From an uncultured Ruminococcus sp. (GTDB taxonomy: Bacteria > Bacillota > Clostridia > Oscillospirales > Ruminococcaceae), in contig CAMWXM010000001.1 in the NCBI GenBank assembly GCA_947178195.1, positions 1 through 59,838 of the forward strand: DNA of 59,838 nucleotides, in the 5' to 3' direction. Below are positions 1 to 8,862 of the stretch, piece after piece. A model generated the notes under the pieces. The model was given only the letters and a program-made list of their open reading frames with translations, was not told the origin of the DNA and did not search any database. A program made the translations under genes and the position numbers. The stretch's first letter is position 1; each line of letters starts with the position of its first letter.

Positions 1-329
1 TTTTCACGTACTTCCAAAAATATTTTTTTAACATTATTTTCAGTAAAATAATTTTCAAGAGCTTTAAGCAGTTCAGAAGCAATACCCTGATTTCTGAAAT
101 TTTCCTCAACAGCAATATTCAAAAGCTCACCCTCGTCAATTATCCATGAACCATTGATAAAGCCCACAGGCTCACCGTCAACGACAGCTTTGAAAATCAC
201 TCTATTATTATTTTTAAACCAATCTGCAAAAGACTTTTCAGACCAGCCTCCCGGAATATATTTTTCTTCGATAATAGCAATTCTTGGAATATCTTCAGCG
301 GTACATTTTAATATATCAGCCCTTTGCAT
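1..329 (-). CDS. rimI: Ribosomal protein S18-alanine N-acetyltransferase RimI (partial, cut at window edge)
   Basis: This is a GNAT-family acetyltransferase whose 3' end lies beyond base 1. The visible 109 residues start MQRADILKCTAEDIPRIAII and contain the RimI-like acetyl-CoA loop (NIAVEENFRNQGIASELL) followed by the strand FLEVRE, which is typical of RimI. RimI acetylates the N-terminal alanine of ribosomal protein S18. The ATG at 327-329 overlaps the end of polA by 14 bases, so the two are probably translationally coupled. A related amino-acid acetyltransferase cannot be fully excluded because the C-terminus is missing. Confidence 0.8.
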   Translation of the reverse strand, partial: MQRADILKCTAEDIPRIAIIEEKYIPGGWSEKSFADWFKNNNRVIFKAVVDGEPVGFINGSWIIDEGELLNIAVEENFRNQGIASELLKALENYFTENNVKKIFLEVRE

Positions 330-2877
330 CATACCAGCTTTCACCTCTGTTTACATCTGCGGTAAGGGGTACTTTAAGCTGTGCCGCATTCTGCATTTCT
401 TCTGAAAGTATTGCCGCCGCTTTGTCAGCGTCTTTATATTCACATTCCACAATAAGCTCATCGTGAACCTGTAAAATAAGCCTTGCCTCAGGTACTTCCG
501 CTTTCAGTCGCCTGAAAACCGTTACCATTGCGATTTTAATAATATCGGCTGCGCTTCCCTGAATAGGAGTATTCATGGCGATACGTCTGCCTGCTGCCTG
601 CATATTTTTATTTGAAGCGGAAAGTTCGGGAACATATCTTTTTCTGCCGAACATAGTGGTAACATATCCGTCTTTTTTTGCTTTTTCAACAGTGTCGTTC
701 ATAAATTTTTCTATATTGGGAAATTTTTTCAGATAATTTTCAATGTACCTTTTTGCCTCAAAAACAGATACGTTAATATCCTTTGAGAGAGAAAATGCAC
801 CTATGCCGTAAATTATTCCGAAGTTTACCGCTTTTGCAGCGCTTCTCATTTCAGATGTAACCATTTCTTCCGGCATTCCGAAAACCTGTGCCGCCGTTGA
901 AGTGTGGATATCCGTTCCGCTGTTGAAGCCGTTTATCATAACAGGGTCGGAGCATATATGCGCAACTATTCTTAATTCTATCTGGCTGTAATCGGCGTCA
1001 AGGAGAATCTTTCCTTCAGAAGCCGTAAAAAATTTTCTCATTTCTCTGCCAAGCTCAGTACGAACGGGAATATTCTGGAGATTAGGTTCAGTGGAAGAAA
1101 TTCTTCCTGTTCTTGTTTCAGTTTGCTTAAAAACGGTATGGATTCTTCCGTCATCGGAGATGGTTTTAAGCAGTCCTTCAACATAGGTAGAATTTAATTT
1201 TGTAAGTTTTCTGTAGCGCAGCACAAGGTCAATGACCGGATGCTTGTCCCTGAGCTCTTCAAGAATTTCCGCTCCCGTAGAAAAGCCATTTTTAGTTTTC
1301 TTTTTAAGTGGAACGCCCATTTCATAAAGAACGTCTCCCAGTTGTTTGGGAGAAGCGATATTAAATTCCGTTCCGCACATAAAATATATCTGGGATTCTA
1401 TTCCCTCTATTTCATCTTTAAGACGCTCTCCAAAAGCGCTTACGCCTGCCGCATTTACTAAAACTCCCTTATGCTCCATTGAAGCCAAAACCTCAGTTAA
1501 AGGCTGCTCCACCTCATACATAAGAAAATCCATGCCCTGTTCTTTAATTTGCTTTTTCAGAGTTTCATAAAGATCGGGCAAGCTTGCGCAATCATTATTT
1601 TCACCTTCGCTTTCAGAATACGGCTGGTTATATTTAAAGCAAAGCCGCTGAATACTGTATTCGCTTGCGGAAGGGTCAAGAAGATATGCTGCGATCTCAC
1701 AGTCGAACACGCAGTTTTTCAGCTCCATGCGATTTTCGAAGGCAATATGATACTGCGGTTTTGCTCCGAATGTCACTTTAGGTATATCACTGCTTAAAAT
1801 TTTCAGTATAAAGCTGATGTCACCAGATCTATATATCAGACATCTGTTTTCATTTTCAAATCGGCTTATATATATAGTTTTATTTTCAGCTTTATTTTCT
1901 ATAGTATAAAAAATCATTTCTGATTTTAAAATTTCTTCGAGAATATCAGCCGTAAGCTCTCTTGTTTCACAGTCAAACTGAGAAACTATCTCAGCTTCAG
2001 CCGTTTCGGATATTTCAGCAGGAGTAAGCTTTAGCTTTGTCAGCAGCTTGAACATTTCAAGCTCAGTAAGGATCACACTTAAACGCTCCTGGTCGGCTTC
2101 CTTTAAAGCATAGCTTTCAGGATTTGTGTCTATAGGCGCATCAAGAACTATAGTCGCAAGCCATTTGCTTTCCTTTGCCGCCTCTCTGCCGTTTTCAAGC
2201 TTGTTTAGAACGCCTTTTGTAAGATTTGCATTTTCAAGATTTTCATAGAGATTTTCAATGGTTTTCCATTTAGTAATAAGGGTAGAAGCAGTTTTCTGTC
2301 CTATCCCTGCAACTCCCGAAATATTATCTGAGCTGTCCCCCATAAGCGCTTTAAGGTCTATAAGATTTATCGGCTCAAAGCCGTAATCCTCCATAAATTT
2401 TTCGGGAGTATAAATTATAGTTTCCTTTGTAGTGGCAAGATGAACGGTAACATTATCATTTACCAGCTGAAGGCTGTCACGGTCGCCGGTAAGGATATGA
2501 CATTGATTGCCTGTATCGGTGCACATTTTTGAAAGGGTACCCAAAATATCGTCCGCTTCATATCCTTCGCATTCGATTATTTTTATACCCATAGCGCTCA
2601 GTATATCCTTAATAAGCGGCATCTGCTGAGCAAGTTCTTCCGGCATACCCTTACGGTTAGCCTTATATGAGGAAACTGCGGTATGACGAAAGGTGGGCTT
2701 TTTCAGATCAAACGCCACAGCTATGCAGTCAGGCTTTATAATATCGTAATTTTTAAAATAAATATTCATAAATCCCAGCAGTGCATTTGTACAAACGCCT
2801 TTTTTATTTGTAAGAACACGTATTCCGTAATAGGCACGGTTCATAATACTGTTTCCGTCAATTGCAAGTAATTTCAT
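316..2877 (-). CDS. polA: DNA polymerase I
   Basis: PolA fills gaps and removes primers during replication and excision repair. The ATG at 2875-2877 (MKLLAIDGNSIMNRAYYG) was chosen because AGGAG lies about 7 bases upstream; it gives 853 residues, normal for Firmicutes. The N-terminal 5'-3' exonuclease is intact (GDSSDN near residue 180, GVAGIGQKTA after it). The central 3'-5' exonuclease-like region (about 320-430) shows no obvious DxE metal motif, so proofreading is probably absent, as in many Firmicutes. Polymerase motif A (DADYSQIELR, about 627), motif B (RSAAKAVNFGIIYG, about 678-691) and motif C (VHDE, about 804) are all present. It follows a TPM lipoprotein gene by 43 bases and overlaps rimI. 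Confidence 0.97.
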   Translation of the reverse strand: MKLLAIDGNSIMNRAYYGIRVLTNKKGVCTNALLGFMNIYFKNYDIIKPDCIAVAFDLKKPTFRHTAVSSYKANRKGMPEELAQQMPLIKDILSAMGIKIIECEGYEADDILGTLSKMCTDTGNQCHILTGDRDSLQLVNDNVTVHLATTKETIIYTPEKFMEDYGFEPINLIDLKALMGDSSDNISGVAGIGQKTASTLITKWKTIENLYENLENANLTKGVLNKLENGREAAKESKWLATIVLDAPIDTNPESYALKEADQERLSVILTELEMFKLLTKLKLTPAEISETAEAEIVSQFDCETRELTADILEEILKSEMIFYTIENKAENKTIYISRFENENRCLIYRSGDISFILKILSSDIPKVTFGAKPQYHIAFENRMELKNCVFDCEIAAYLLDPSASEYSIQRLCFKYNQPYSESEGENNDCASLPDLYETLKKQIKEQGMDFLMYEVEQPLTEVLASMEHKGVLVNAAGVSAFGERLKDEIEGIESQIYFMCGTEFNIASPKQLGDVLYEMGVPLKKKTKNGFSTGAEILEELRDKHPVIDLVLRYRKLTKLNSTYVEGLLKTISDDGRIHTVFKQTETRTGRISSTEPNLQNIPVRTELGREMRKFFTASEGKILLDADYSQIELRIVAHICSDPVMINGFNSGTDIHTSTAAQVFGMPEEMVTSEMRSAAKAVNFGIIYGIGAFSLSKDINVSVFEAKRYIENYLKKFPNIEKFMNDTVEKAKKDGYVTTMFGRKRYVPELSASNKNMQAAGRRIAMNTPIQGSAADIIKIAMVTVFRRLKAEVPEARLILQVHDELIVECEYKDADKAAAILSEEMQNAAQLKVPLTADVNRGESWYDAKG

Positions 2878-2920
2878 TTTGCTTCTCCTGTTCTGTGGCA
2901 TTCCACGTGGGGTATTTGCC

Positions 2921-3841
2921 TTATTCAACAAATCCGATAAATTTTTCACAGGCGGTTTTTAAATCGACTCCGTCCGTTTTGCTATAGCATGATTTTATTT
3001 CCTTTTCAAGTTCTTCCTTGCTGTCACTGAGATAGCTCATATTGCCGGAAGCGCATAAAAAACTGCTGCCGTTATTGCCGTCTATAATAAGCATTGCTGC
3101 ATCAGCGTCCTTTTCATAAAAAAGCTCAAATCTCTTTTTTGAAAATTTTTCTAAAGTGTCGCCCGCCGTACCTTCAACATAATAAACATTAAGACTATTA
3201 TCTCCTGCAGCGCCTTCTATTATAGCGTTATATTCGACAATTTCTTCTTTTTTCAGAATGCCTGAACGATCGGTAAAATATTCGGGCAGATAAATTTCTG
3301 CGCTTTCAAGAGCACGTTCCGCAGCTCCCACATAATCTTCCAGAGCAAGCATAGGCGAAATTTCCGAAAACAGCATCAAAACGCTGCTGTCCGAAATAAA
3401 TTCAGCCGGTATACCGTTTCGGAAAAAATAATCCTCATTGGTATCGTTATTTATAAGAAAAAGTATACCGTCTCCCTTATAAAGCTTATTATAGTAGTCC
3501 TTTGCATAATCTGCCGGTTCTTTGTCCTCAATATCATCTGTAAGCACAACGGCAGCGTTAATCTTGAATGCTTTTGAGACCCATGCCGTATAAGTATTAA
3601 TAGAGTCATATTCTCCTTTGCTCAATATGTCTGCGTCGTCGAATACGTATTCCTTTTCGGTATCCACCTCTCTGTCTCTGGCTTTAAGTTTTTTCTCGGA
3701 AGGCTGCTCCGATTCTGGGCTTTCCGATTGAGAGGAAAGCTCATCGGAAGCGAGACTTTCCGGTGTTTTTATATCTTCAAAGCAACCGGTAAAAGCAACG
3801 CAGCAACAGAAAATTACTATAAATAATATTTTTTTTGTCAT
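2921..3841 (-). CDS. TPM-domain lipoprotein
   Basis: This predicted lipoprotein has a hydrophobic signal ending in the lipobox VAFTGC, then a Ser/Glu-rich linker, then a TPM-type domain starting near VFDDADILSKGEYDSINTY. The TPM features are the alternating hydrophobic strands (AAVVLTDDI, DGILFLINND) and the helical C-terminal half. TPM domains occur in membrane-anchored or secreted proteins such as YgcG, Psb32 and YdjH; their role is poorly defined. I start at the ATG 3839-3841 (MTKKILFIVIF). A TTG at 3862 and an ATG at 3853 are in frame upstream, but their ribosome binding sites are poorly placed. The gene sits between a fumarase alpha subunit and polA, where a fumarase beta subunit might be expected. 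A second TPM protein is encoded at 30902-31789. Confidence 0.72.
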   Translation of the reverse strand: MTKKILFIVIFCCCVAFTGCFEDIKTPESLASDELSSQSESPESEQPSEKKLKARDREVDTEKEYVFDDADILSKGEYDSINTYTAWVSKAFKINAAVVLTDDIEDKEPADYAKDYYNKLYKGDGILFLINNDTNEDYFFRNGIPAEFISDSSVLMLFSEISPMLALEDYVGAAERALESAEIYLPEYFTDRSGILKKEEIVEYNAIIEGAAGDNSLNVYYVEGTAGDTLEKFSKKRFELFYEKDADAAMLIIDGNNGSSFLCASGNMSYLSDSKEELEKEIKSCYSKTDGVDLKTACEKFIGFVE

Positions 3842-3878
3842 CTTTCCGATCATTCCTTTCAATCTGCTCTATAGATTA

Positions 3879-4721
3879 TTATATTACCTTTTGCGCATGC
3901 CTTGTAACATGACAACCTATATTTACTGCAACAGGTAATCCTGCAATATGAGTAGGGGCATGTTCTATATTCACATAAAGAGCTGTTACCCTTCCGCCAA
4001 AGCCTTGAGGACCGATTCCCAGCATATTGATTTTTGCAAGCATTTTTTCTTCCATATCAGCATAAAGCTTTTTGGGATTTCTTATTTCCGCATCACGGCA
4101 AAGAGCTTTTTTTGCAAGATATGCGCATTTTTCAAAGTTGCCGCCGATGCCTACTCCCACCACCATAGGCGGACAGGGATTGCTTCCTGCTTTGGATACC
4201 GTTTCTGTAACAAAATCAATAATATCCTCCTGAGAAGCGGAAGGGGTAAACATTTTCAGTGCGGACATATTTTCGCTGCCAAACCCTTTCGGGCACACCT
4301 CAATCTTTACCTTATTTCCATCTGTTATTTTGGTATGTACCACAGGGGGCGTATTATCGTTGGTATTGACTCTTTCAAGAGGGTCTCCCACAATAGAGCA
4401 TCTTAAAAAGCCTTCTGTATAACCTCTTGAAACACCCTTGTTCAGCGCTTCTGAAAGACTTCCACCGACAAAATGCACATCCTGACCTATTTCCAGAAAT
4501 ATTACCGCCATTCCCGTATCCTGACATATAGGAATATTTTCTGATTTTGCCGCTTTTATATTTGATTTCAGGTCGTCAAATACCGCTTTTCCTACTGGGG
4601 ATTCTTCCATCTGAGCACAGCACTCTATTTTTTTTTCAAGACTTTCAGGCAAAAAAATATTCGCCTGAATACACAGGTCTCTGACTGTATTTTCAATTTC
4701 TTTAACGTTTATTTCACGCAT
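3879..4721 (-). CDS. Class I fumarate hydratase / tartrate dehydratase alpha subunit
   Basis: The 280-residue protein matches the N-terminal (alpha) half of oxygen-sensitive class I fumarases, which interconvert fumarate and malate with a [4Fe-4S] cluster. Three likely cluster ligands are visible with the right spacing: Cys66 (PICQDTGMA), Cys183 (NPCPPMVVGVGIGG) and Cys270 (GCHVTRHA). The protein looks full length. It starts at ATG 4721 with GGGAG upstream and overlaps the amidohydrolase gene by 13 bases. In most bacteria of this type the beta subunit follows directly, but here the next gene is a TPM lipoprotein and no beta subunit lies in the window. L-tartrate dehydratase alpha is an alternative name for the same fold; sequence alone does not settle the substrate. 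Confidence 0.9.
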   Translation of the reverse strand: MREINVKEIENTVRDLCIQANIFLPESLEKKIECCAQMEESPVGKAVFDDLKSNIKAAKSENIPICQDTGMAVIFLEIGQDVHFVGGSLSEALNKGVSRGYTEGFLRCSIVGDPLERVNTNDNTPPVVHTKITDGNKVKIEVCPKGFGSENMSALKMFTPSASQEDIIDFVTETVSKAGSNPCPPMVVGVGIGGNFEKCAYLAKKALCRDAEIRNPKKLYADMEEKMLAKINMLGIGPQGFGGRVTALYVNIEHAPTHIAGLPVAVNIGCHVTRHAQKVI

Positions 4722-5884
4722 TTATATTCTCCCTTAACTATTTTACCATTTATCATGACCATATCCGGTTCGCTTAAAAGCTCCAGCGGTTCAGATGAAT
4801 AAAGCTGGAGATCTGCTTCCTTGCCCACGGTAACAGAGCCGATTATATCCGCTATTCCAACCGTTTCGGCTGCATTTATGGTGATCGCTTCCAGAGCCTG
4901 CTGCTTTGAAAGTCCTCCCTTTATCGCCATTGCTGCTGATGTAGGAAGGTACTGCACAGGTATTACCGGGTGGTCAGTACAGATGCTTGTATTTACTCTG
5001 TTGTTCATAAGACAGGCTGTGTTTTTAAGCTCCAGTCCCCTCATTTCCGGCTTGCATCTGTCGCATATTATCGGTCCTGAAACTGCTGAAGCATTTTCTT
5101 TTCCTAAAATATCCGCAATAAGATGTCCCTCAGTGGCATGAATAAGGGTAAGCTTTAATTTAAATTCCTTTGCAATGCGTATTGCAGTAAATATATCATC
5201 GCTGCGGTGACAATGAAAATGAGCGGAAATTTCCCCTTTCAGCAGTGGGATAAGAGCGTGACTTTTTATATCAAATTCCGGACAGTCGTTATTTTCCCTG
5301 TCGCTTTCATAATCTGACATATCCTCAAGGTATTTTTTCGCCTTGAAAAGACCCTCCCTTATAATAGCCGCCGTTGCCATTCTCGTAACAGGCGCTTCGT
5401 CTCTGTCATTATAGACATTTTTCGGATTTTCTCCGAGAGCAAATTTTATTCCGACTTTTTTTATCAGCATATCGTCTATTCTTCTGCCAAAGGTCTTAGC
5501 AGCAATTATTTCTCCGCCGCATGGATTTGCGCTTCCCGGAGCGATGACAGCCGTTGTTATCCCACGCATATATGCTTCCTCAAAGCATCTGTCAAGGGGA
5601 TTTATTCCATCGATAGTACGAAGCTGAGGTGTAAAAGGGTCGGTAGCTTCATTGCAGTCATCCCCCTCAAAATCTATTCCGTTTTCAATAATTCCGAGAT
5701 GAGTATGAGCGTCGATAAAGCCCGGCATAAGCAGCTTTCCTTTGCCGTCAATATCAGTTTCTGAGATCGTTTCCGGCTTACCCTCTTCAACGGCTGTTAT
5801 CCTGCCATTTTCTACTTCTACCCAACCGCTGTTTATAACATTTCTGTTATCCATAGTATTTATTACAACGTTATAAATTTTCAT
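4709..5884 (-). CDS. Amidohydrolase (imidazolonepropionase-like metal hydrolase)
   Basis: The 391-residue enzyme is a member of the amidohydrolase superfamily. Metal-binding residues are visible: GFIDAHTHLG (residues 55-64), the AHFHCHR segment (about 221-227), His249 in LIHATEG, and Asp304 in CTDHPVIP. The N- and C-terminal strands form the usual composite beta domain (KLLMPG and the closing GKEADLQLYS). Homologues cleave cyclic amides or N-acyl/peptide substrates, but the substrate cannot be read from the sequence. It lies 12 bases after aroK and overlaps the fumarase subunit gene. The start at 5884 has only a weak GAGAG ribosome binding site and may depend on coupling. Confidence 0.82.
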   Translation of the reverse strand: MKIYNVVINTMDNRNVINSGWVEVENGRITAVEEGKPETISETDIDGKGKLLMPGFIDAHTHLGIIENGIDFEGDDCNEATDPFTPQLRTIDGINPLDRCFEEAYMRGITTAVIAPGSANPCGGEIIAAKTFGRRIDDMLIKKVGIKFALGENPKNVYNDRDEAPVTRMATAAIIREGLFKAKKYLEDMSDYESDRENNDCPEFDIKSHALIPLLKGEISAHFHCHRSDDIFTAIRIAKEFKLKLTLIHATEGHLIADILGKENASAVSGPIICDRCKPEMRGLELKNTACLMNNRVNTSICTDHPVIPVQYLPTSAAMAIKGGLSKQQALEAITINAAETVGIADIIGSVTVGKEADLQLYSSEPLELLSEPDMVMINGKIVKGEYKCVK

Positions 5885-5896
5885 AATTATACTCTC

Positions 5897-6394
5897 TTAT
5901 TTCAAGGAAATTGTTTTTATAATAAGCTTAGCTACTTCCATAGGCGAACCTGTCGCTTCAATACAGTAATCGGAATTTTTTTTATATTTTTCATATCTCT
6001 GGTCGAATATTTCCTTTACCTGCTCTTTGGTTTTGGAGGCTATTACAGGGCGGTTCGGGTCTCCTGCTATTCTTTCATAGCATACCTCAAAAGGAACGTT
6101 TATAAATACCACCGTTCCGTTTTTCCTTGCATTTTCAGCATTCTTTTCATTGAGCATAGTGCCGCCGCCGCAGGAAACTATCCCCTTATATTTCGCAAGC
6201 TCGGTAATAAGCCTGCTTTCCGCCTGACGAAAATATTCTTCGCCTTTTTTTTCAAATATCTCGGGAATATCCATTCCCTCATTTTTTACTATCAATGAAT
6301 CAGTGTCGCAGTATGCGCAACCCATTTGCTTTGCAAGAGTTACAGAAACGGTGGATTTGCCGCAGCCCATAAATCCGCATAAAAAAATTGCCAT
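5897..6394 (-). CDS. aroK: Shikimate kinase
   Basis: AroK phosphorylates shikimate at O3, the fifth step of the chorismate pathway. The 165-residue protein has the Walker A loop GFMGCGKST (residues 7-15), the DTD shikimate-binding motif (about 30-32), a CGGGT loop (about 75-79) and the lid segment with NRPVI. Its length is normal for a stand-alone enzyme. A GGGAGG site sits just before the ATG. It follows aroE by 9 bases, so two consecutive shikimate-pathway steps are cotranscribed. Confidence 0.95.
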   Translation of the reverse strand: MAIFLCGFMGCGKSTVSVTLAKQMGCAYCDTDSLIVKNEGMDIPEIFEKKGEEYFRQAESRLITELAKYKGIVSCGGGTMLNEKNAENARKNGTVVFINVPFEVCYERIAGDPNRPVIASKTKEQVKEIFDQRYEKYKKNSDYCIEATGSPMEVAKLIIKTISLK

Positions 6395-6403
6395 AATTCC
6401 TCC

Positions 6404-7231
6404 CTAAAAATTCTTCTCGACCTCGGCAGATACCTCCGATATTATTTTATCCGTCTGTTCCTCATCAAATTTTGCGCCGTACCATATTTCATGAGCCGCA
6501 ACTGCCTGTAAAACAAGCATACGCATTCCGCCTGTCGCATTTTTATTTAATTTTTTCGCTGTTTTTATCAATACCGTTTCATTGGGATTGTAAATTGCAT
6601 CAAAAATATTTTCACAGCGTGAAATCACCTCTTCTGAAACAGGACAAGCGTCTATATTCGGGTACATGCCTACCGGTGTTGAATTTACCAAAAGGTCATA
6701 ATTTCCCGTGATTTCACTTAATAAAACTATTTTAACGTGGACATCGAAAAATTTTTCGTTTATTTCTCCTGCAAGTCCTTTTGCCATATCACTATCGCTT
6801 TCACGAATAGCGATAGTGATATCTCCGCCGTGATCCGCAGCCTCCAAAGCCATCATTCTTCCTACTCCGCCGCAGCCGGCAAGCAGAAATTTTCCGCCCA
6901 GAGCCTTTTCAGGAACAGAACGCAGAAAACCGATACAGTCGGTATTATAGCCAACGATTTTTCCATTTTCCTTGGCGATACAATTAACGGAATTGTATTT
7001 TGCCGCACTTATATCCAGCTTATCGAGAAAATCTATTACCTGCATTTTATGTGGAATGGTAACATTAAGTCCGTCATAAGTCTGTATCACCTCCGGCAGC
7101 CTTGATTTAAGCTCTTCTGGCTTTATTTCACAAAGCTCATATGCTTCCTGCCTGCCGGAAATTTCAAATAATTTTTTGTGTATAAAAGGAGACATTGAGT
7201 GTCCCAATGGGTGTCCTATTAATGCAAACAT
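6404..7231 (-). CDS. aroE: Shikimate dehydrogenase
   Basis: AroE reduces 3-dehydroshikimate to shikimate with NADPH. The 275 residues begin with the substrate-binding motif GHPLGHSMSPF and contain NVTIPHK with its catalytic lysine. The nucleotide-binding glycine motif is GCGGVGRMMALEAADHG, and the C-terminal GGMRMLVLQA helix is also present. The start at 7231 is preceded by GGAG. It is followed immediately by aroK and preceded, 12 bases upstream, by an ABC-F gene, inside the long run that begins with the riboflavin genes. Confidence 0.95.
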   Translation of the reverse strand: MFALIGHPLGHSMSPFIHKKLFEISGRQEAYELCEIKPEELKSRLPEVIQTYDGLNVTIPHKMQVIDFLDKLDISAAKYNSVNCIAKENGKIVGYNTDCIGFLRSVPEKALGGKFLLAGCGGVGRMMALEAADHGGDITIAIRESDSDMAKGLAGEINEKFFDVHVKIVLLSEITGNYDLLVNSTPVGMYPNIDACPVSEEVISRCENIFDAIYNPNETVLIKTAKKLNKNATGGMRMLVLQAVAAHEIWYGAKFDEEQTDKIISEVSAEVEKNF

Positions 7232-7243
7232 AGCTGTTACTCC

Positions 7244-8839
7244 TTAATTATTATTCTTTTTGAACTCGAGAAATTCTTCGTATGTGCCCTGTCGATCTAT
7301 ACAGCCGTCGGGAGTTATTTCTATGATACGGTTTGCCACCGTCTGCATGATCTCATGGTCGTGAGAAGCAAGGAGAATGACCCCTTTGAAGCTTACAAGA
7401 CCGTTATTTACGGCGGTAATACTTTCAAGGTCAAGATGGTTTGTAGGCCGGTCAAGAATAAGCACATTAGAGCCGAAAAGCATCATTCTTGAAAACATAC
7501 ATCTTACCTTTTCGCCGCCCGAAAGTACGTTTACCGTCTTATAAACATCGTCTCCCGAAAAAAGCATTCTTCCCAGAAAGCCTCTGAGATAAGTATCTGT
7601 TTCATCAGATGAATACTGCCTCATCCAGTCGATAATAGACAATTCACAGCCTTCAAAAAAGCTGTTGTTGTCAACAGGCAGATAGGAAGCAGAGGTTGAA
7701 ACGCCCCATTTAAAGGTTCCCTGGTCAGGCTGTTCCTCTTCCATCAAAATTTTAAAAAGCATGGTTATCGCCTGTTCGCTTTCGCTTATAAATGCCACCT
7801 TGTCGGTTCTGCCAAGAGTAAAATTAATATTATTCAGAATTTTTTCGCCGTCCACCGTTTTGGAAATGCCGTTTACTGAAAGTATCTCTTTTCCAAGCTC
7901 TCTATCTGGAGAAAAACCAATAAAAGGATATTTTCTGCTGGAAGCAGGCATTTCCTCTACCGTCAGATTATCAAGCAGCTTTCTTCTGGAGGTTGCCTGA
8001 CGGGATTTTGATTTATTTGCCGAAAAACGCTCAATAAAGGTTTTAAGCTCCTTTATTTTTTCTTCGGTTTTCTTATTCTGCTGTTTTATCATACGCTGGA
8101 TAAGCTGACTTGATTCATACCAGAATTCATAGTTACCCACATACATTTTTATCTTTGTATAGTCTATATCAACAATATGGGTGCAGACATTGTTTAAAAA
8201 GTGTCTGTCGTGAGATACCACAAGGACTGTACCGAAATATTCAGCAAGAAAATCTTCCAGCCATCTTACCGCTTCTATATCCAGATGGTTGGTAGGCTCG
8301 TCCAAAAGTATAATATCGGGATTTCCGAAAAGAGCCTGTGCCAGCAACACCTTTACCTTTTCGTTGCCCGAAAGAGCCGACATCTGAGAATAAAGCAGTT
8401 CCTCTGAAATTCCCAGTCCCTGTATAAGCTTAGAAGCGTCCGATTCCGCCTCCCAGCCGTTTAATTCGGCAAATTCCGCTTCCAGCTCAGAGGCTAAAAC
8501 CCCGTCCTCCTCGGAGAAATCCTCCTTTGCATATAATTCGTCCTTTTGCTTCATTATTTCATAAAGTCTGGCATTTCCCATTATCACCGTATCCAAAACG
8601 GTAAATTCCTCAAAGGCAAAATGGTCTTGTTTAAGCACCGAAAGACGAGTATCCTTCTGTATCGCAACTTCACCTGTAGTGGGTTCGAGGTCGCCGCAGA
8701 GTATTCGCAGAAAGGTCGATTTTCCCGCTCCGTTTGCGCCGATAATGCCGTAGCAGTTTCCACCGGTAAATTTTAAATTGACATTCTTAAAAAGGACAGA
8801 ACCGCCGAACTGCATGCTAACGTCTGAAACTGTAATCAT
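7244..8839 (-). CDS. ABC-F family ATPase (YkpA/YbiT type) with degenerate second nucleotide site
   Basis: This soluble protein has two ABC domains and no membrane segments, as in ABC-F translation factors that act on the ribosome. Domain 1 is intact: Walker A GANGAGKST (34-42), signature LSGNE (156-160), Walker B LLDEPTNHLD (178-187). Domain 2 has a normal signature (LSGGEK, about 439), but its Walker A position reads ISESEQAIT and its Walker B reads LILDRPTNHLD, so the catalytic Glu is Arg464. It should therefore have lost ATP hydrolysis in site 2. The overall sequence, including the short linker with SANKSKSRQATSR, resembles YkpA/YbiT. Loss of the second P-loop may be common in clostridial relatives; the Glu-to-Arg change is the more striking part. 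It lies between a HAD gene and aroE. Confidence 0.88.
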   Translation of the reverse strand: MITVSDVSMQFGGSVLFKNVNLKFTGGNCYGIIGANGAGKSTFLRILCGDLEPTTGEVAIQKDTRLSVLKQDHFAFEEFTVLDTVIMGNARLYEIMKQKDELYAKEDFSEEDGVLASELEAEFAELNGWEAESDASKLIQGLGISEELLYSQMSALSGNEKVKVLLAQALFGNPDIILLDEPTNHLDIEAVRWLEDFLAEYFGTVLVVSHDRHFLNNVCTHIVDIDYTKIKMYVGNYEFWYESSQLIQRMIKQQNKKTEEKIKELKTFIERFSANKSKSRQATSRRKLLDNLTVEEMPASSRKYPFIGFSPDRELGKEILSVNGISKTVDGEKILNNINFTLGRTDKVAFISESEQAITMLFKILMEEEQPDQGTFKWGVSTSASYLPVDNNSFFEGCELSIIDWMRQYSSDETDTYLRGFLGRMLFSGDDVYKTVNVLSGGEKVRCMFSRMMLFGSNVLILDRPTNHLDLESITAVNNGLVSFKGVILLASHDHEIMQTVANRIIEITPDGCIDRQGTYEEFLEFKKNNN

Positions 8840-8862
8840 TAAAATTTTTCTCCAATCAAGTT

